The notes: generated by a model not told the origin, from the letters alone. A DNA stretch of 64,000 nucleotides from Flavobacterium johnsoniae UW101 (GCF_000016645.1 NC_009441.1:868001-932000); one strand, 5' to 3'. Positions 47,401 to 55,642 are shown, numbered from the stretch's first letter. Numbers and translations: made by a program.

Positions 47401-48805
47401 TTCATTAACTTTCAACAATAATTCTAGTTTATTACAAACTAATACCGGAACAAATATCAATTCAGGAAACATTACTTACAGAAGAGATACCCAGCCGGTA
47501 CGTCGTTACGATTTTACCTATTGGTCAACACCTGTAACTTCGACTCCTGCTTTTACACTGGCCAATCTTTCGCCGGCAACACTTTTAGATAAATATTACA
47601 GCTACGATCCTGCTGCAGGATGGATAATAAGTTTTAATGGAATATTGCCAATGGCCAAAGGAAGCGGATACATCGTTAGATCTCCGCAGACTTTTGATAT
47701 TACCATCCCGGCAGTCTATCCGGCATCATTTGTTGGAGTTCCAAATAACGGAAATGTTACAGTTAATGTAGTTCCAAACAGTTTTAATTTAATAGGGAAT
47801 CCCTATCCTTCTGCCGTAAATGCTTTTCAGCTTTTGTCAGCAAACAGCACTATAGGATCATTATATTTCTGGATGCATAATGCTCCTCCAAGCGATGCTG
47901 TTTCAGGAGATGCTACATACAATTACGCAAGCAGTGATTATGCGGTTTTCAATTCATCAGGAGGTGTTACAACTTCAAATGCTGCTCAGACTCCGGCTGG
48001 ATACATTGCAGCGGGACAGGCTTTCTTTACCAACAATGGAGCAGGAAACAGTATTTTGTTTACAAACAACATGAGAGCTTCAGGCAATAACAGCCAGTTT
48101 TATAAAACAACAGGAACAGATAATATCGAAAGAAACCGTATCTGGCTGAATTTTGCCAATAAAGAAGGAGCTTTCAAACAGCTCTTAGTAGGATATATTG
48201 ATGGCGCAACAAACAATTGGGACATCCAATATGATGCAGAAACTATGGATGCAAACACCTATACAGATTTTTACAGCATTAACCAAAATATGTCTTTAAC
48301 CATTCAGGGACGAGGACTGCCTTTTGAGAACAGTGATGTAATTCCGTTAGGATACAAAACAACAATTGCAGGAGATTTTACAATTTCAATTGATCATGTT
48401 GACGGATTATTTGATAAACAGAATGTATATCTGGAAGACAAAACAACAGGAACTGTTTCAGATTTAAAAGCTCAGGACTATACTTTTAAAACAGAAGCGG
48501 GAACTTTTACAGATCGTTTTGCACTTCGTTACACTAATAAAACATTAGGAACTGGTGATTTTGAGAATGTAAAAGACGGACTTTTAATTTCTGTAAAAGA
48601 TAAAACTATCAAAGTTACTTCTGCAAAAGAAAATATTAAAGAAGTAAACATTTTCGATATTACAGGAAAACTGATTTACAATAAAAAGAAAGTCGGAAAT
48701 ACTGAATTATCAATCTCAAACCTTCAGTCAGCCGATCAGGTGCTGCTTGTAAAAGTTAATCTTGAAAACAATGCCCAGATAACCAGAAAAGTGATCTTTA
48801 AATAG
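44495..48805 (+). CDS. Giant secreted protein: nidogen-like/PA14-like/Ig-like head plus shared C-terminal T9SS module (copy B)
   Basis: 1436 residues, signal peptide MIRKLLLLIILFIQYLSFGQ. Residues about 25-230 resemble an extracellular Nidogen-like domain (ISENGWLSFANV, PFWDDMVYSS, FQVWLYEGSNKIEYRYSRG). A PA14-like domain lies near 340-500 (NNTWIGHVYNS, IRIIGDDGVRLSINNGG, FTLEYYENAGANRVAFNI), followed by Ig-like repeats. A WNTASNWTPNGVP repeat precedes residues 971-1436, nearly identical to the tail of the gene at 36059-39124 in opposite orientation. It ends ITRKVIFK. It is the only one of the five on the plus strand. Confidence 0.9.
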   Translation: MIRKLLLLIILFIQYLSFGQSANNYCFSSSTSTYSNLTGATAFPGMPTNGNNDDVISSFSTLPFTFNFAGINYTQIKISENGWLSFANVNNAYFDNSAANANNAKPILFPFWDDMVYSSVPRYRIDTVSGSRILKIEWIQQYFYNGNNGNAISFQVWLYEGSNKIEYRYSRGNNNSGNISASIGIYDANGNYITLNDSGSNPTGQVDTFTTSINARPATNQVYTFTPPPAQPTPTQAGSLYTFCIDNSNTQTNTVSNGQYSLVNVIQGYNYTFSVDNIFAGAENLTLLDNSNNNLSPSVVSSGTSGATVTWTATFSGQVRVLLTGNCGETNSGTMTLRLNSAANTLDSQTTAGANNTWIGHVYNSVGAAPSPFTNANYAGYYTIGTENFDTDFGGDYTCFPVFSNGVQRASMYTEGFAVRYRMQSTRPAGCYLIRIIGDDGVRLSINNGGYILDRWVEQGATTYSNILVNVPANPIFTLEYYENAGANRVAFNITPFDAALNTITAPATVNFCNGGDPAVIDGSLQYNSADPNAANPYINFQWQIQTDGGGFSNIPGATGRTYDPPAMAANGTANDIVYQYRRLATSNVAGTGTACDFTASTPVTITNSPTSVGGTASANQSICYGTQPANITLSGYRGNIQWQASIDNTNFNNIDGATTAVLAGSQIGTLTKTTYYRATTSGTCNTATSTVVTITVRAGNNIISYSNGTSGTVCMQPVENAVGSLTAPAGTYFNNVSFASYGTPTGTACGSFVINPFCHAATSQSVVESALLGNSNTILIAATNGNFTDPCVGTTKRLYITASYSQSICAGNLPGTITGSIPTGNDTYTYLWESSTTSNTTGFSAASGTNNGQNYTPGTLTQDTWFRRTAYDGACSSVSAVVLVKVIAKVWNGNTNTDWNTASNWTPNGVPTASDCVVIPNTTNKPIINGTNTNSYANTLSVNNLGALTVNSTNTLNITNTIAVNTTGSLTFNNNSSLLQTNTGTNINSGNITYRRDTQPVRRYDFTYWSTPVTSTPAFTLANLSPATLLDKYYSYDPAAGWIISFNGILPMAKGSGYIVRSPQTFDITIPAVYPASFVGVPNNGNVTVNVVPNSFNLIGNPYPSAVNAFQLLSANSTIGSLYFWMHNAPPSDAVSGDATYNYASSDYAVFNSSGGVTTSNAAQTPAGYIAAGQAFFTNNGAGNSILFTNNMRASGNNSQFYKTTGTDNIERNRIWLNFANKEGAFKQLLVGYIDGATNNWDIQYDAETMDANTYTDFYSINQNMSLTIQGRGLPFENSDVIPLGYKTTIAGDFTISIDHVDGLFDKQNVYLEDKTTGTVSDLKAQDYTFKTEAGTFTDRFALRYTNKTLGTGDFENVKDGLLISVKDKTIKVTSAKENIKEVNIFDITGKLIYNKKKVGNTELSISNLQSADQVLLVKVNLENNAQITRKVIFK
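47405..48801 (+). repeat. 1.4-kb inverted repeat, copy B (shared C-terminal module)
   Basis: Inverted partner of 36061-37457, 1397 bp, equal length. The unique interval between the copies is about 9.95 kb and contains the N-terminal halves of both genes, the beta-helix gene and recX. Confidence 0.85.
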
Positions 48806-48825
48806 AATTACACTTCTAAACCCAA

Positions 48826-48870
48826 ATAAAAAATCCATTTGCCAAGTAAGACAAATGGATTTTTTATTTT
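48826..48870. terminator. Bidirectional terminator between surface protein B and the ketoacyl synthase gene
   Basis: Arms AAAAATCCATTTG and CAAATGGATTTTT with a 10-base loop between convergent genes. Confidence 0.88.
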
Positions 48871-48879
48871 AAGATATAT

Positions 48880-50049
48880 CTATGCTTTTTCAATTAAAAT
48901 ACTGACTGCATTTCCTCCAAAACCAACTGCATTTACCAGCACTTTTTTAATTGTTTTGTTCTGATTTTTTGTTTCTGAAAACGGGGTTTCAATAAAAGTA
49001 TCATGTTTCATCATTAACAATGCTAACTCTAGACTTAACATTCCTGATGTGCCAAAAGTATGGCCAATTTTCCATTTATTTGTTGTTAACAAAGGCAGCG
49101 ATGAACCAAAAACTTTTTCAATAGCTCTTAGTTCTGTCAAATCACCCTTTATTGTTCCGGGTGCATGCATTACAATAACATCTACACTTTCTAAATCAAC
49201 ATCTTTTAAAGCCATTTTCATAGATTTTTGGAAACAGTCTGCTTCAGCAGAAATTGAAATATTATGCTCCAAAATTTCAGTTGCAAAACCCACACCTGTT
49301 ACATAAGCAATCGCATTTTCTTTTTCTCCTGCTTCTAAACAACAAACCGCTGCTCCTTCACCCAGAATCATAGTGTTTTGGTTTTTCTCAAAATCTAAAG
49401 CCAAATTAGGCCAAGAATCAATATCCAGATTAAGTCGGGAATATATTTTCAAAGCTCTCATTTGTCCAATTGTAAAATCTGTTAAAGGAGCTTCACTGCC
49501 TCCAACTAAAAACTTATCTGCCATTCCTGATTTTAACCAAGCCACTCCATTCAAAAGTGCATGAAGAGCAGTTGAACAAGTAATAGAATGCGAAATTTCA
49601 GGACCTGAGCTTTGCAGATCATGTGCAATCCAAGACGAAATATTTCCTAAAGTAGTTGTTGGCGAGGCTAAAGTCTGTGCTTTTCCGGTTTCAAGATATT
49701 CTTTATAATGTTTTTCAAATAAATCAGTAGCGCCTCTTGAAGAACCAATATTAATTCCGAAGATATCATCGGTTTTCCATCCTGCATTTTGAACCGCTTC
49801 TCTCGAAGCTGCCAAAGCAAACAAAACAGAATTATCTAAAAATTTATATCTAATATCCTCCTCTCGTATTTTGTCTATAATTTGTTTCGATTCAGTACTT
49901 AAAGAAGCGACAGAAGTTTCTTGCTGATCCAAAAAACGTTTCGTAAAACAATGGTTTTTATCAAGATATTTTTTCCAGATTTCATCACTATTGTTTCCTA
50001 AAGGAGAAATAGATGAAAAAGCAGTTATGGCAATTTTTGGTGTATTCAC
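48880..50049 (-). CDS. Beta-ketoacyl-ACP synthase family protein in the biotin gene cluster
   Basis: 389 residues, a KAS I/II-type condensing enzyme. The Cys-His-His triad is in place: the nucleophile in SITCSTALHALLNG, one His in VMHAPGTIKGD, the second in WKIGHTFGTSGM; the C-terminal GFGGNAVSILIEKA is typical. It follows bioA by 125 bp on the same strand. A synthase here may take part in building the pimeloyl chain for biotin, since no bioC or bioH is visible; this is an inference. Otherwise it may be an ordinary FabF paralogue. Confidence 0.88.
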   Translation of the reverse strand: MNTPKIAITAFSSISPLGNNSDEIWKKYLDKNHCFTKRFLDQQETSVASLSTESKQIIDKIREEDIRYKFLDNSVLFALAASREAVQNAGWKTDDIFGINIGSSRGATDLFEKHYKEYLETGKAQTLASPTTTLGNISSWIAHDLQSSGPEISHSITCSTALHALLNGVAWLKSGMADKFLVGGSEAPLTDFTIGQMRALKIYSRLNLDIDSWPNLALDFEKNQNTMILGEGAAVCCLEAGEKENAIAYVTGVGFATEILEHNISISAEADCFQKSMKMALKDVDLESVDVIVMHAPGTIKGDLTELRAIEKVFGSSLPLLTTNKWKIGHTFGTSGMLSLELALLMMKHDTFIETPFSETKNQNKTIKKVLVNAVGFGGNAVSILIEKA

Positions 50050-50174
50050 AATAGTTAGTTTTGTAAAAAGATCTTAAAAAAAATGGCACACTGATTATAC
50101 GGCTTTAACAAGATTCAACTAATGAAATAATTAATCTGTGTAAACTCTTTAATCCGTTAAAAACTGTGTACAAA

Positions 50175-51446
50175 TTATACCATTTCTATAGCTTCTTCAA
50201 TTGTGTTATATATTTTTTGAAGCTGATCATTAGACATTATATACGGAGGTAAAATGTAAACGATATTTCCCACCGGTCTTAAAACAACTCCATTGTCAAT
50301 AAAGAAATTATATAGTTTTGTACGCATTGATCCGTAATAACTTTCCTCAGAATCAGATTTTATTTCTACTGCGAAAATAACTCCTAATGTTCGTGCTGTT
50401 ATTACTTTTGGATGGTTTTCAATTTTCTTTTGAAATTCTAAATGCTTAAGATTTATTCTTTCAATATTCTTTTGCATTTCAGCCGTTTGAAGCAAATCGA
50501 TACTTGCCAAAGCAGCTGCACAACCAGTAGGATTTGCTGTAAATGTATGTCCGTGAAATAAGGCTTTATTAATATCGTCATCATAAAACGCATCAAAAAT
50601 ATCCTGGGTAAATGTTGTAATCGCCATTGGAATTGTCCCTCCAGTTAATGCTTTTGAAAGGCATATCATATCTGGTTCTTCAGACACATAATCCATTGCA
50701 AAGGTTTTTCCTGTTTTCCCAAAACCCGTCATCACTTCATCAGCAATTGTCAGAACTTTATTTTGTTTGCAAATCTGAATAAGCTTTGTTAAAGATTCAG
50801 GCTCATACATTACCATTCCGGCCGCGCCTTGTACCAAAGGTTCAAAAATAAAACCGGCACAATTGTTATTTTTAATTGCACTTTCTAAAGCATCAAAACT
50901 TATCTGCTCTTTCCCTTTTACCGGAACCGGGATTCGAACCACATCTATAAACATTCCCTGAAATGCCTGAGTATAAAATGAAATGCCGCTTGCCGCCATT
51001 GCTGCAAAAGTATCTCCGTGAAATGCATTTTCAAAAGCAATAATAGTGGTTCGCTTTTCATTTTTATTGAAAAAATATTGCAAAGCCACTTTTATAGCCA
51101 CTTCAACAGCTGTTGATCCATTATCAGAAAAGAAAATTTTCTGCTGATTTTTAGGGAGAATCTCCATTAGTCTTTCAGCTACTTTTACCGCCGGTTCATG
51201 CGTAAAACCTCCAAACAAAACATGCTCTAAAGTAGTCAGCTGTTTATAGATCGCATCGGCAATAAATTTATTACTGTGACCAAACGGATTTACCCACCAG
51301 GAAGCAATAGCATCAATATATTCTTTGCCTGTTTCATCCCAAAGCAATGCACCTTCGGCTTTTGTAATTGCGATTGGCGTTTGCGATGTTTTATGCTGTG
51401 TATAAGGATGCCATAAATATTGACTGTCTTTTTCTGTTAATGTCAT
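50175..51446 (-). CDS. bioA: Adenosylmethionine-8-amino-7-oxononanoate aminotransferase
   Basis: 423 residues, a class III PLP-dependent aminotransferase that converts KAPA to DAPA with S-adenosylmethionine as amino donor. Features: LWHPYTQHKTS near the N-terminus, IASWWVNPFGHSN, FSDNGSTAVEVAIKVALQYF, DEVMTGFGKTGKTFAMD, and the PLP lysine in CLSKALTGG. It lies 26 bp downstream of bioD, so the two are one unit. Confidence 0.96.
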   Translation of the reverse strand: MTLTEKDSQYLWHPYTQHKTSQTPIAITKAEGALLWDETGKEYIDAIASWWVNPFGHSNKFIADAIYKQLTTLEHVLFGGFTHEPAVKVAERLMEILPKNQQKIFFSDNGSTAVEVAIKVALQYFFNKNEKRTTIIAFENAFHGDTFAAMAASGISFYTQAFQGMFIDVVRIPVPVKGKEQISFDALESAIKNNNCAGFIFEPLVQGAAGMVMYEPESLTKLIQICKQNKVLTIADEVMTGFGKTGKTFAMDYVSEEPDMICLSKALTGGTIPMAITTFTQDIFDAFYDDDINKALFHGHTFTANPTGCAAALASIDLLQTAEMQKNIERINLKHLEFQKKIENHPKVITARTLGVIFAVEIKSDSEESYYGSMRTKLYNFFIDNGVVLRPVGNIVYILPPYIMSNDQLQKIYNTIEEAIEMV

Positions 51447-51472
51447 CTATGTAATATTGTAGATTTCTGATT

Positions 51473-52105
51473 TTAGATTTTAGATTTTTCTAATGATAGT
51501 AAATCATTTCGGAACAAATCTGCATATTCAAGAATTACATTTTGATCAAAATACGGTTCTTCGTCAATTCTTCCAATGCATTTTATTTTGGTTTTATTCA
51601 GAATTAAACTTTCTGTTGATTTGTTTTCGCTTCCGCTGAAGATAATTCCAGCCACTTCAAATCCTCTATTTTGAATTGCTTCAATTGTTAGCAAAGTATG
51701 ATTTATGCTCCCAAGATAATGTCTTGAAACTACTATAATTTTATAATCGGGTTTTATTAAATCAATGATTGTTTCATTTTCGTTTAATGGAACAAAAATA
51801 CCACCCGCGCCTTCAATAACTAAATGATTTTTTGTTTTGGGTTCCAGAATCTGATTCGATTCGATTGTAATTCCATCAATCTCTGCAGCCAAATGCGGAC
51901 TTGCTGGTGTTTTTAATTGATAACTATTCTCAAAAAATTGAGTCTTTTTATTTGAAACTCTAGATTGAACTTTATGAGTATCAGAATTGTCTAAATCTCC
52001 AGCCTGAATAGGTTTCCAGTAATCGGCCTCTAAAGCCTCAACGATTATAGATGAAACTATTGTTTTTCCAACATCTGTCGAAATTCCTGTTACAAATATT
52101 TTCAT
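51473..52105 (-). CDS. bioD: ATP-dependent dethiobiotin synthetase
   Basis: 210 residues. It closes the ureido ring of dethiobiotin from DAPA, CO2 and ATP. The P-loop is GISTDVGKTIVSS, followed by YWKPIQAGD and TPASPHLAAEI; the VIEGAGGIFVPL motif is typical of BioD. The length is that of the family. It is the first gene of the bioD-bioA (and possibly ketoacyl synthase) run. Confidence 0.95.
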   Translation of the reverse strand: MKIFVTGISTDVGKTIVSSIIVEALEADYWKPIQAGDLDNSDTHKVQSRVSNKKTQFFENSYQLKTPASPHLAAEIDGITIESNQILEPKTKNHLVIEGAGGIFVPLNENETIIDLIKPDYKIIVVSRHYLGSINHTLLTIEAIQNRGFEVAGIIFSGSENKSTESLILNKTKIKCIGRIDEEPYFDQNVILEYADLFRNDLLSLEKSKI

Positions 52106-52243
52106 AAGTATTAGACCGCAATGTTAATGATTGAACAGATAAACACGGATTTTTTACATTTTACATCAAATCTCAAAGCAATAATCAGCAAAAAATTACC
52201 GCATCTGTTTTATTAGTGGACTGTCAACAAAAGTACCAATAAA

Positions 52244-52270
52244 AAAGTAAACCCATCATTACGATGGGTT
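52244..52270 (-). terminator. Terminator after the TraB/GumN gene
   Basis: Arms AACCCATC and GATGGGTT with a 5-base loop; on the minus strand a short T run follows after a few bases. Confidence 0.65.
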
Positions 52271-52296
52271 CTGTTTATCATTCTTCTTTTAAAACC

Positions 52297-53157
52297 TTAA
52301 TTCAGAATTGGTTTTACTTTATATCCTGCTTTTCTCAGTAAATTAATAACTCCAAATTCTCCTCCCAAATGAGCTGATCCAACAGCAAAAAAGACACTTT
52401 GTTTTCTTATTAATTCGGCCATACTTTTTACCCAATTTAGATTTCTTTCATCCAAAATAATCTTTTTTGTTTTCTTACTTGTAAACCTTTCGTCAGTAGT
52501 AATATCGTATAATGATTCGATATTTTCAGCTTTATAAGTCGAAACTAATTTTGCTGTTTCTTCTGGTACAGATTCGTCGAGCATAGCAATGATTTCATCA
52601 TTTGTATAAGCATTTTCAAGTATTACAAACTGGTCTTTTACAGATTCGAGTCCGCCAATTTCAATATTTCTTTTCTTAGCTTGTTCTATAAATTCCATTT
52701 CGTAAAATTTTAAATCGGCACAGCCAAAAGTTTTCATTGAAATCAAACTCATAACGGTCAGCAGACTAAAACTGTCAACTTGTTTTACTGTCATTCCGGT
52801 TGTTTTTTTCAAAATGTCATCTAATTTAGCTAACTGTTCCGGAGTTAATTTTTTGCTTAACGGTTCTTTTCCCATCGCCAGCTGCTGCATTTGAGACATT
52901 TCTTTTGGGTCTGAAAAGTTGATTTCTAACATTAATTTTTCTGAAGATTCAAAAGCTCTTTTCGTTTTATCTGTTAAAAAATAATCCGATGAACAAATCA
53001 TATGTATTGTTCCGTATAAATAAGAAGGTTTTGAAAGTCCGTTTCCCGAAACTTCCCATAAAAGAGAGTTTTCTAGTTTTGGCGATTGGGGTTGAGCTTG
53101 TGTTTTTAGTCCAAAAAGGATGAGTGCAGTTATAAATAACTTGAATAAATTTTTCAT
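52297..53157 (-). CDS. TraB/GumN family protein (putative haem-binding or metalloprotease-like, exported)
   Basis: 286 residues with a signal peptide (FKLFITALILFGLKTQAQ). The family's N-terminal motif LYGTIHM and the C-terminal GSAHLGGEFGVINLLRKAGYKV are both present. TraB-domain proteins are related to TIKI-type metalloproteases, with conserved His and Glu residues; the role in bacteria is unclear. It stands between the two parts of the biotin gene set and has its own terminator, so it looks like an insertion into an older bio cluster. Confidence 0.85.
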   Translation of the reverse strand: MKNLFKLFITALILFGLKTQAQPQSPKLENSLLWEVSGNGLSKPSYLYGTIHMICSSDYFLTDKTKRAFESSEKLMLEINFSDPKEMSQMQQLAMGKEPLSKKLTPEQLAKLDDILKKTTGMTVKQVDSFSLLTVMSLISMKTFGCADLKFYEMEFIEQAKKRNIEIGGLESVKDQFVILENAYTNDEIIAMLDESVPEETAKLVSTYKAENIESLYDITTDERFTSKKTKKIILDERNLNWVKSMAELIRKQSVFFAVGSAHLGGEFGVINLLRKAGYKVKPILN

Positions 53158-53286
53158 TTGAGATGAGTTAGAGAATACCCCTTTTTAATTACGCCCCGTA
53201 AGCAAATGAATTGTAAAACATTACAAAAAATTGATTTCTTTATAAAATCAAAAATAAAGGCCTTAAAAATTAAACATAAACCAATA

Positions 53287-53694
53287 CTAATTAAATTCAA
53301 AATTACAATTAGAGCACTTATATTTATGTTTAGAATAAAGAGGCATCATTGCAAAATATAACAAAAGTACAAAAGCCACAATTGTCTTTATATCTTTTAT
53401 TGAAGTAACCATTTCTATTTCTTCAGCATCACAATTTGGGCATTTGAGTAATTTATTATTTTCATCTAATGAAAATTTACTTATTTCTGAAAGGACTTTA
53501 TTCGCCCTTTCATAATCCTCAGCTTTAACGAAAAGCTTAACACCACCAATTGCATTACTCAATAAAGGATTTGAATTTATTGTATTAATATCTCTTGAAA
53601 AAACCTGAATTCCTTCTGATTCAAGTTTACCTTGAAAAATCAAAGCTTCAGAAGGATATTGAAAACGTCTAACTAATTTAAAACTTTTATCCAT
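53287..53694 (-). CDS. DUF2007-type protein with a membrane helix and C-terminal zinc ribbon
   Basis: 135 residues from the ATG at 53692-53694; the longer frame would overlap bioF. The N-terminal half is DUF2007-like (LVRRFQYPSEALIFQGKLESEGIQVFSRD, GGVKLFVKAEDYERANKVL). A zinc-ribbon pair CPNC and CSNC brackets a hydrophobic helix (TIVAFVLLLYFAMM). Function unknown; the family has been called a putative signal-transducing protein. It starts 10 bp after bioF and is co-transcribed with it. Confidence 0.85.
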   Translation of the reverse strand: MDKSFKLVRRFQYPSEALIFQGKLESEGIQVFSRDINTINSNPLLSNAIGGVKLFVKAEDYERANKVLSEISKFSLDENNKLLKCPNCDAEEIEMVTSIKDIKTIVAFVLLLYFAMMPLYSKHKYKCSNCNFEFN

Positions 53695-53704
53695 ATATGT
53701 TTTT

Positions 53705-54841
53705 TTAATAAATAAAATCACGCAGCAATTCTAAAACCTGCTTAATTTCCTCTTCTGAATTATAGCTGTGAATACAGAATCGTAAACGTTCCTGGCGTTC
53801 GGGGACTGTTGGAGAAAGTATCGGTTTTACATCAAAACCTTTATCTTGCAATTCCTGAGCGAGCTTTTTGACATTTTCATTTCCCTGAACAATTGCAGAT
53901 TGAATAGCTGATTTACTTCGGACAAATATTGGTTTTAAACCCAGTAAATTTTTCTGTTGATTGAAGAAAATAATGTTTTGACGTAATTTTTGAATTGCTG
54001 CTTTTTCAACTTCCAATTGCTGATATGCTGTTAAAATTGCCGCAACAGAATGTGGAGATAATCCTGTGGTATAAATAAAACTTCGGGCAAAATTTATTAG
54101 ATATTCTTTAAGTTCAGTATTTCCAAGTATAACCGCTCCGTGGCATCCCAATCCTTTTCCGAAAGTCATAATTCGGGCAAAAATTCTATTATGCAGATTT
54201 AAATATTGAGTCAATCCTTCGCCTTTTTCACCAAAAACGCCTAAAGTGTGTGCTTCATCTACTACAAGATAACAATTGTATTTTTCAGAAAGCTGTACTA
54301 ATTCTTCTAAATTTGGAGTATCTCCATCCATAGAAAAAACCGTTTCGGTTACGATATAAATATTTGTGTCTGGAAATTTTAGAATTAAATGTTCTAAATC
54401 TTCAAAATCATTATGGTTGAATTTAAACGATTTTGCGTTTGACATTGTAATTCCATCCCGAATTGAAGCATGACTTAACTCATCATACAAAATAACATCA
54501 TTTCTTTGCGGTACAGCACCAAAAAAACCAAGATTGGCATCGTAACCCGAATTAAAAATTAAAGCCGATTCTGAGTCGTGAAATTGCGAAATAAAACTTT
54601 CTGCAATTTGATACAAAGAATGATTTCCTGAAATTAATCTAGAACCCGTTGCACCGTTTTGAAAAATTTCATTTTCATGCAGATAAGCATGAGTAAGTTT
54701 AAAAATTGTTTCAGATCTTGAAAAACCAATATAATCATTAGAAGAAAAATCAATGAGATTATTAAACGCAGGAAGTTTACGAAGCGAATTGTTCTGCATT
54801 CGCTTTTCAAGCTTTTGATTAAGATTTTCAGGTAATTTCAT
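53705..54841 (-). CDS. bioF: 8-amino-7-oxononanoate synthase
   Basis: 378 residues, an alpha-oxoamine synthase using PLP, joining pimeloyl-ACP or -CoA with alanine. Motifs: FSSNDYIGFSRS, NGATGSRLISGNHSLY, FNSGYDANLGFFG, VDEAHTLGVFGEKGEG, and the PLP lysine in TFGKGLGCHG. On the minus strand a TAACTTTG box (54846-54853) ends four bases before the ATG, so if used the mRNA would be leaderless. It is separated from bioD and bioA by two unrelated genes. Confidence 0.95.
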   Translation of the reverse strand: MKLPENLNQKLEKRMQNNSLRKLPAFNNLIDFSSNDYIGFSRSETIFKLTHAYLHENEIFQNGATGSRLISGNHSLYQIAESFISQFHDSESALIFNSGYDANLGFFGAVPQRNDVILYDELSHASIRDGITMSNAKSFKFNHNDFEDLEHLILKFPDTNIYIVTETVFSMDGDTPNLEELVQLSEKYNCYLVVDEAHTLGVFGEKGEGLTQYLNLHNRIFARIMTFGKGLGCHGAVILGNTELKEYLINFARSFIYTTGLSPHSVAAILTAYQQLEVEKAAIQKLRQNIIFFNQQKNLLGLKPIFVRSKSAIQSAIVQGNENVKKLAQELQDKGFDVKPILSPTVPERQERLRFCIHSYNSEEEIKQVLELLRDFIY

Positions 54842-54845
54842 AAAA

Positions 54846-54853
54846 CAAAGTTA
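54846..54853 (-). promoter_or_regulatory. Candidate -7 box (TAACTTTG) for bioF, adjoining the start codon
   Basis: TAnnTTTG match on the minus strand, four bases before the ATG. No TTG stands 17-19 bp further upstream (the nearest is at 22). Confidence 0.3.
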
Positions 54854-54877
54854 TGAAATTGAAATTTGGTAAAAACA

Positions 54878-54910
54878 AACAGCGGGTTTTCAAATTCCCG
54901 CTGTTTTTTG
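54878..54910 (-). terminator. Terminator after the SDR gene
   Basis: Arms AACAGCGGG and CCCGCTGTT with a 10-base loop, T-rich on both sides. Confidence 0.82.
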
Positions 54911-54917
54911 ATGTATT

Positions 54918-55562
54918 CTAAACGGCACTTATAAAAGGCGATTGTCTGCTATAATTTGATTCAACCATTTCTTTAGTCATAAAAACAGCAATATCAAATG
55001 CACTGATTTTATCTCCCAAACAATCTTCAACATCAACTGCAATTTCAGAACTATCATTTGAAAATTCAATAAACGGAACACGAACCTGTGTCCAGTTTAC
55101 ATCACTTTCTTCTAAAAGAGTATAGGCTTTCTGGCGATCTTCCTGTATTATTGGAAAATTAACTTTCATCCAATCTGTAGCCATAATTGTTTTGGAACTT
55201 TTTTTATCAAAAGGAGTATCAATATTTAGTCCGGCAAGCAAAACATAACGATTTATACTATATTCCTTCATTGCCTTCAAAACATTTTTTGTTACTGCAC
55301 TTGCAACCAAAGGCTCGTCTTTCCTCTGGCCAATAGTACTCACAACAGCATCACAATCTTCCAGCAATACTTTTATAGATTCAAAATCGAGAGCATCTCC
55401 TTTAATAATTTCAATTTTAGAGTTTTTAATTTCGAATTTTTCAGGATTTCTAAGCAGAAGTTTTGCACTAAATCCTTTTTTTAATAACTGGTTCACAAGA
55501 TAATTTCCAGTTCTTCCACCGCCGCCCAAAACGGCAACTTTTGATATATTTTTCATAGACAT
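54918..55562 (-). CDS. NAD(P)-binding atypical short-chain dehydrogenase (NmrA-like)
   Basis: 214 residues. The N-terminal Rossmann motif is VAVLGGGGRTGNYLVNQLLKKGF, followed by DALDFESIKVLLEDCDAVVSTIG, as in atypical SDRs of the NmrA/NAD(P)H-azoreductase type. There is no classical YxxxK pair, which argues for a sensor or a reductase acting on an unusual substrate. An alternative start two codons in (55556, MKNIS) is possible. It has its own terminator. Confidence 0.85.
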   Translation of the reverse strand: MSMKNISKVAVLGGGGRTGNYLVNQLLKKGFSAKLLLRNPEKFEIKNSKIEIIKGDALDFESIKVLLEDCDAVVSTIGQRKDEPLVASAVTKNVLKAMKEYSINRYVLLAGLNIDTPFDKKSSKTIMATDWMKVNFPIIQEDRQKAYTLLEESDVNWTQVRVPFIEFSNDSSEIAVDVEDCLGDKISAFDIAVFMTKEMVESNYSRQSPFISAV

Positions 55563-55591
55563 TCTTTATAAAATTTGACATAAATAATTTG

Positions 55592-55642
55592 CGCTTTATG
55601 AAGTAATAAAGCGTAAAACATAAAAGCTTACTGAGCTTTTAT
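55592..55642. terminator. Two adjacent hairpins downstream of the two-helix membrane protein gene (weak terminator)
   Basis: CGCTTTAT/ATAAAGCG (55592-55613) and ATAAAAGCT/AGCTTTTAT (55620-55642), in series without a good T tract. They are the only candidates for ending the gene at 55743. Confidence 0.35.

Noticed and set aside
28039..48805. The five-gene surface protein region as a mobile element or integron-like cassette array
   Set aside because: No integrase, transposase, attachment sites or target duplications were found, and each gene has its own terminator. Homologous recombination explains the repeats better.
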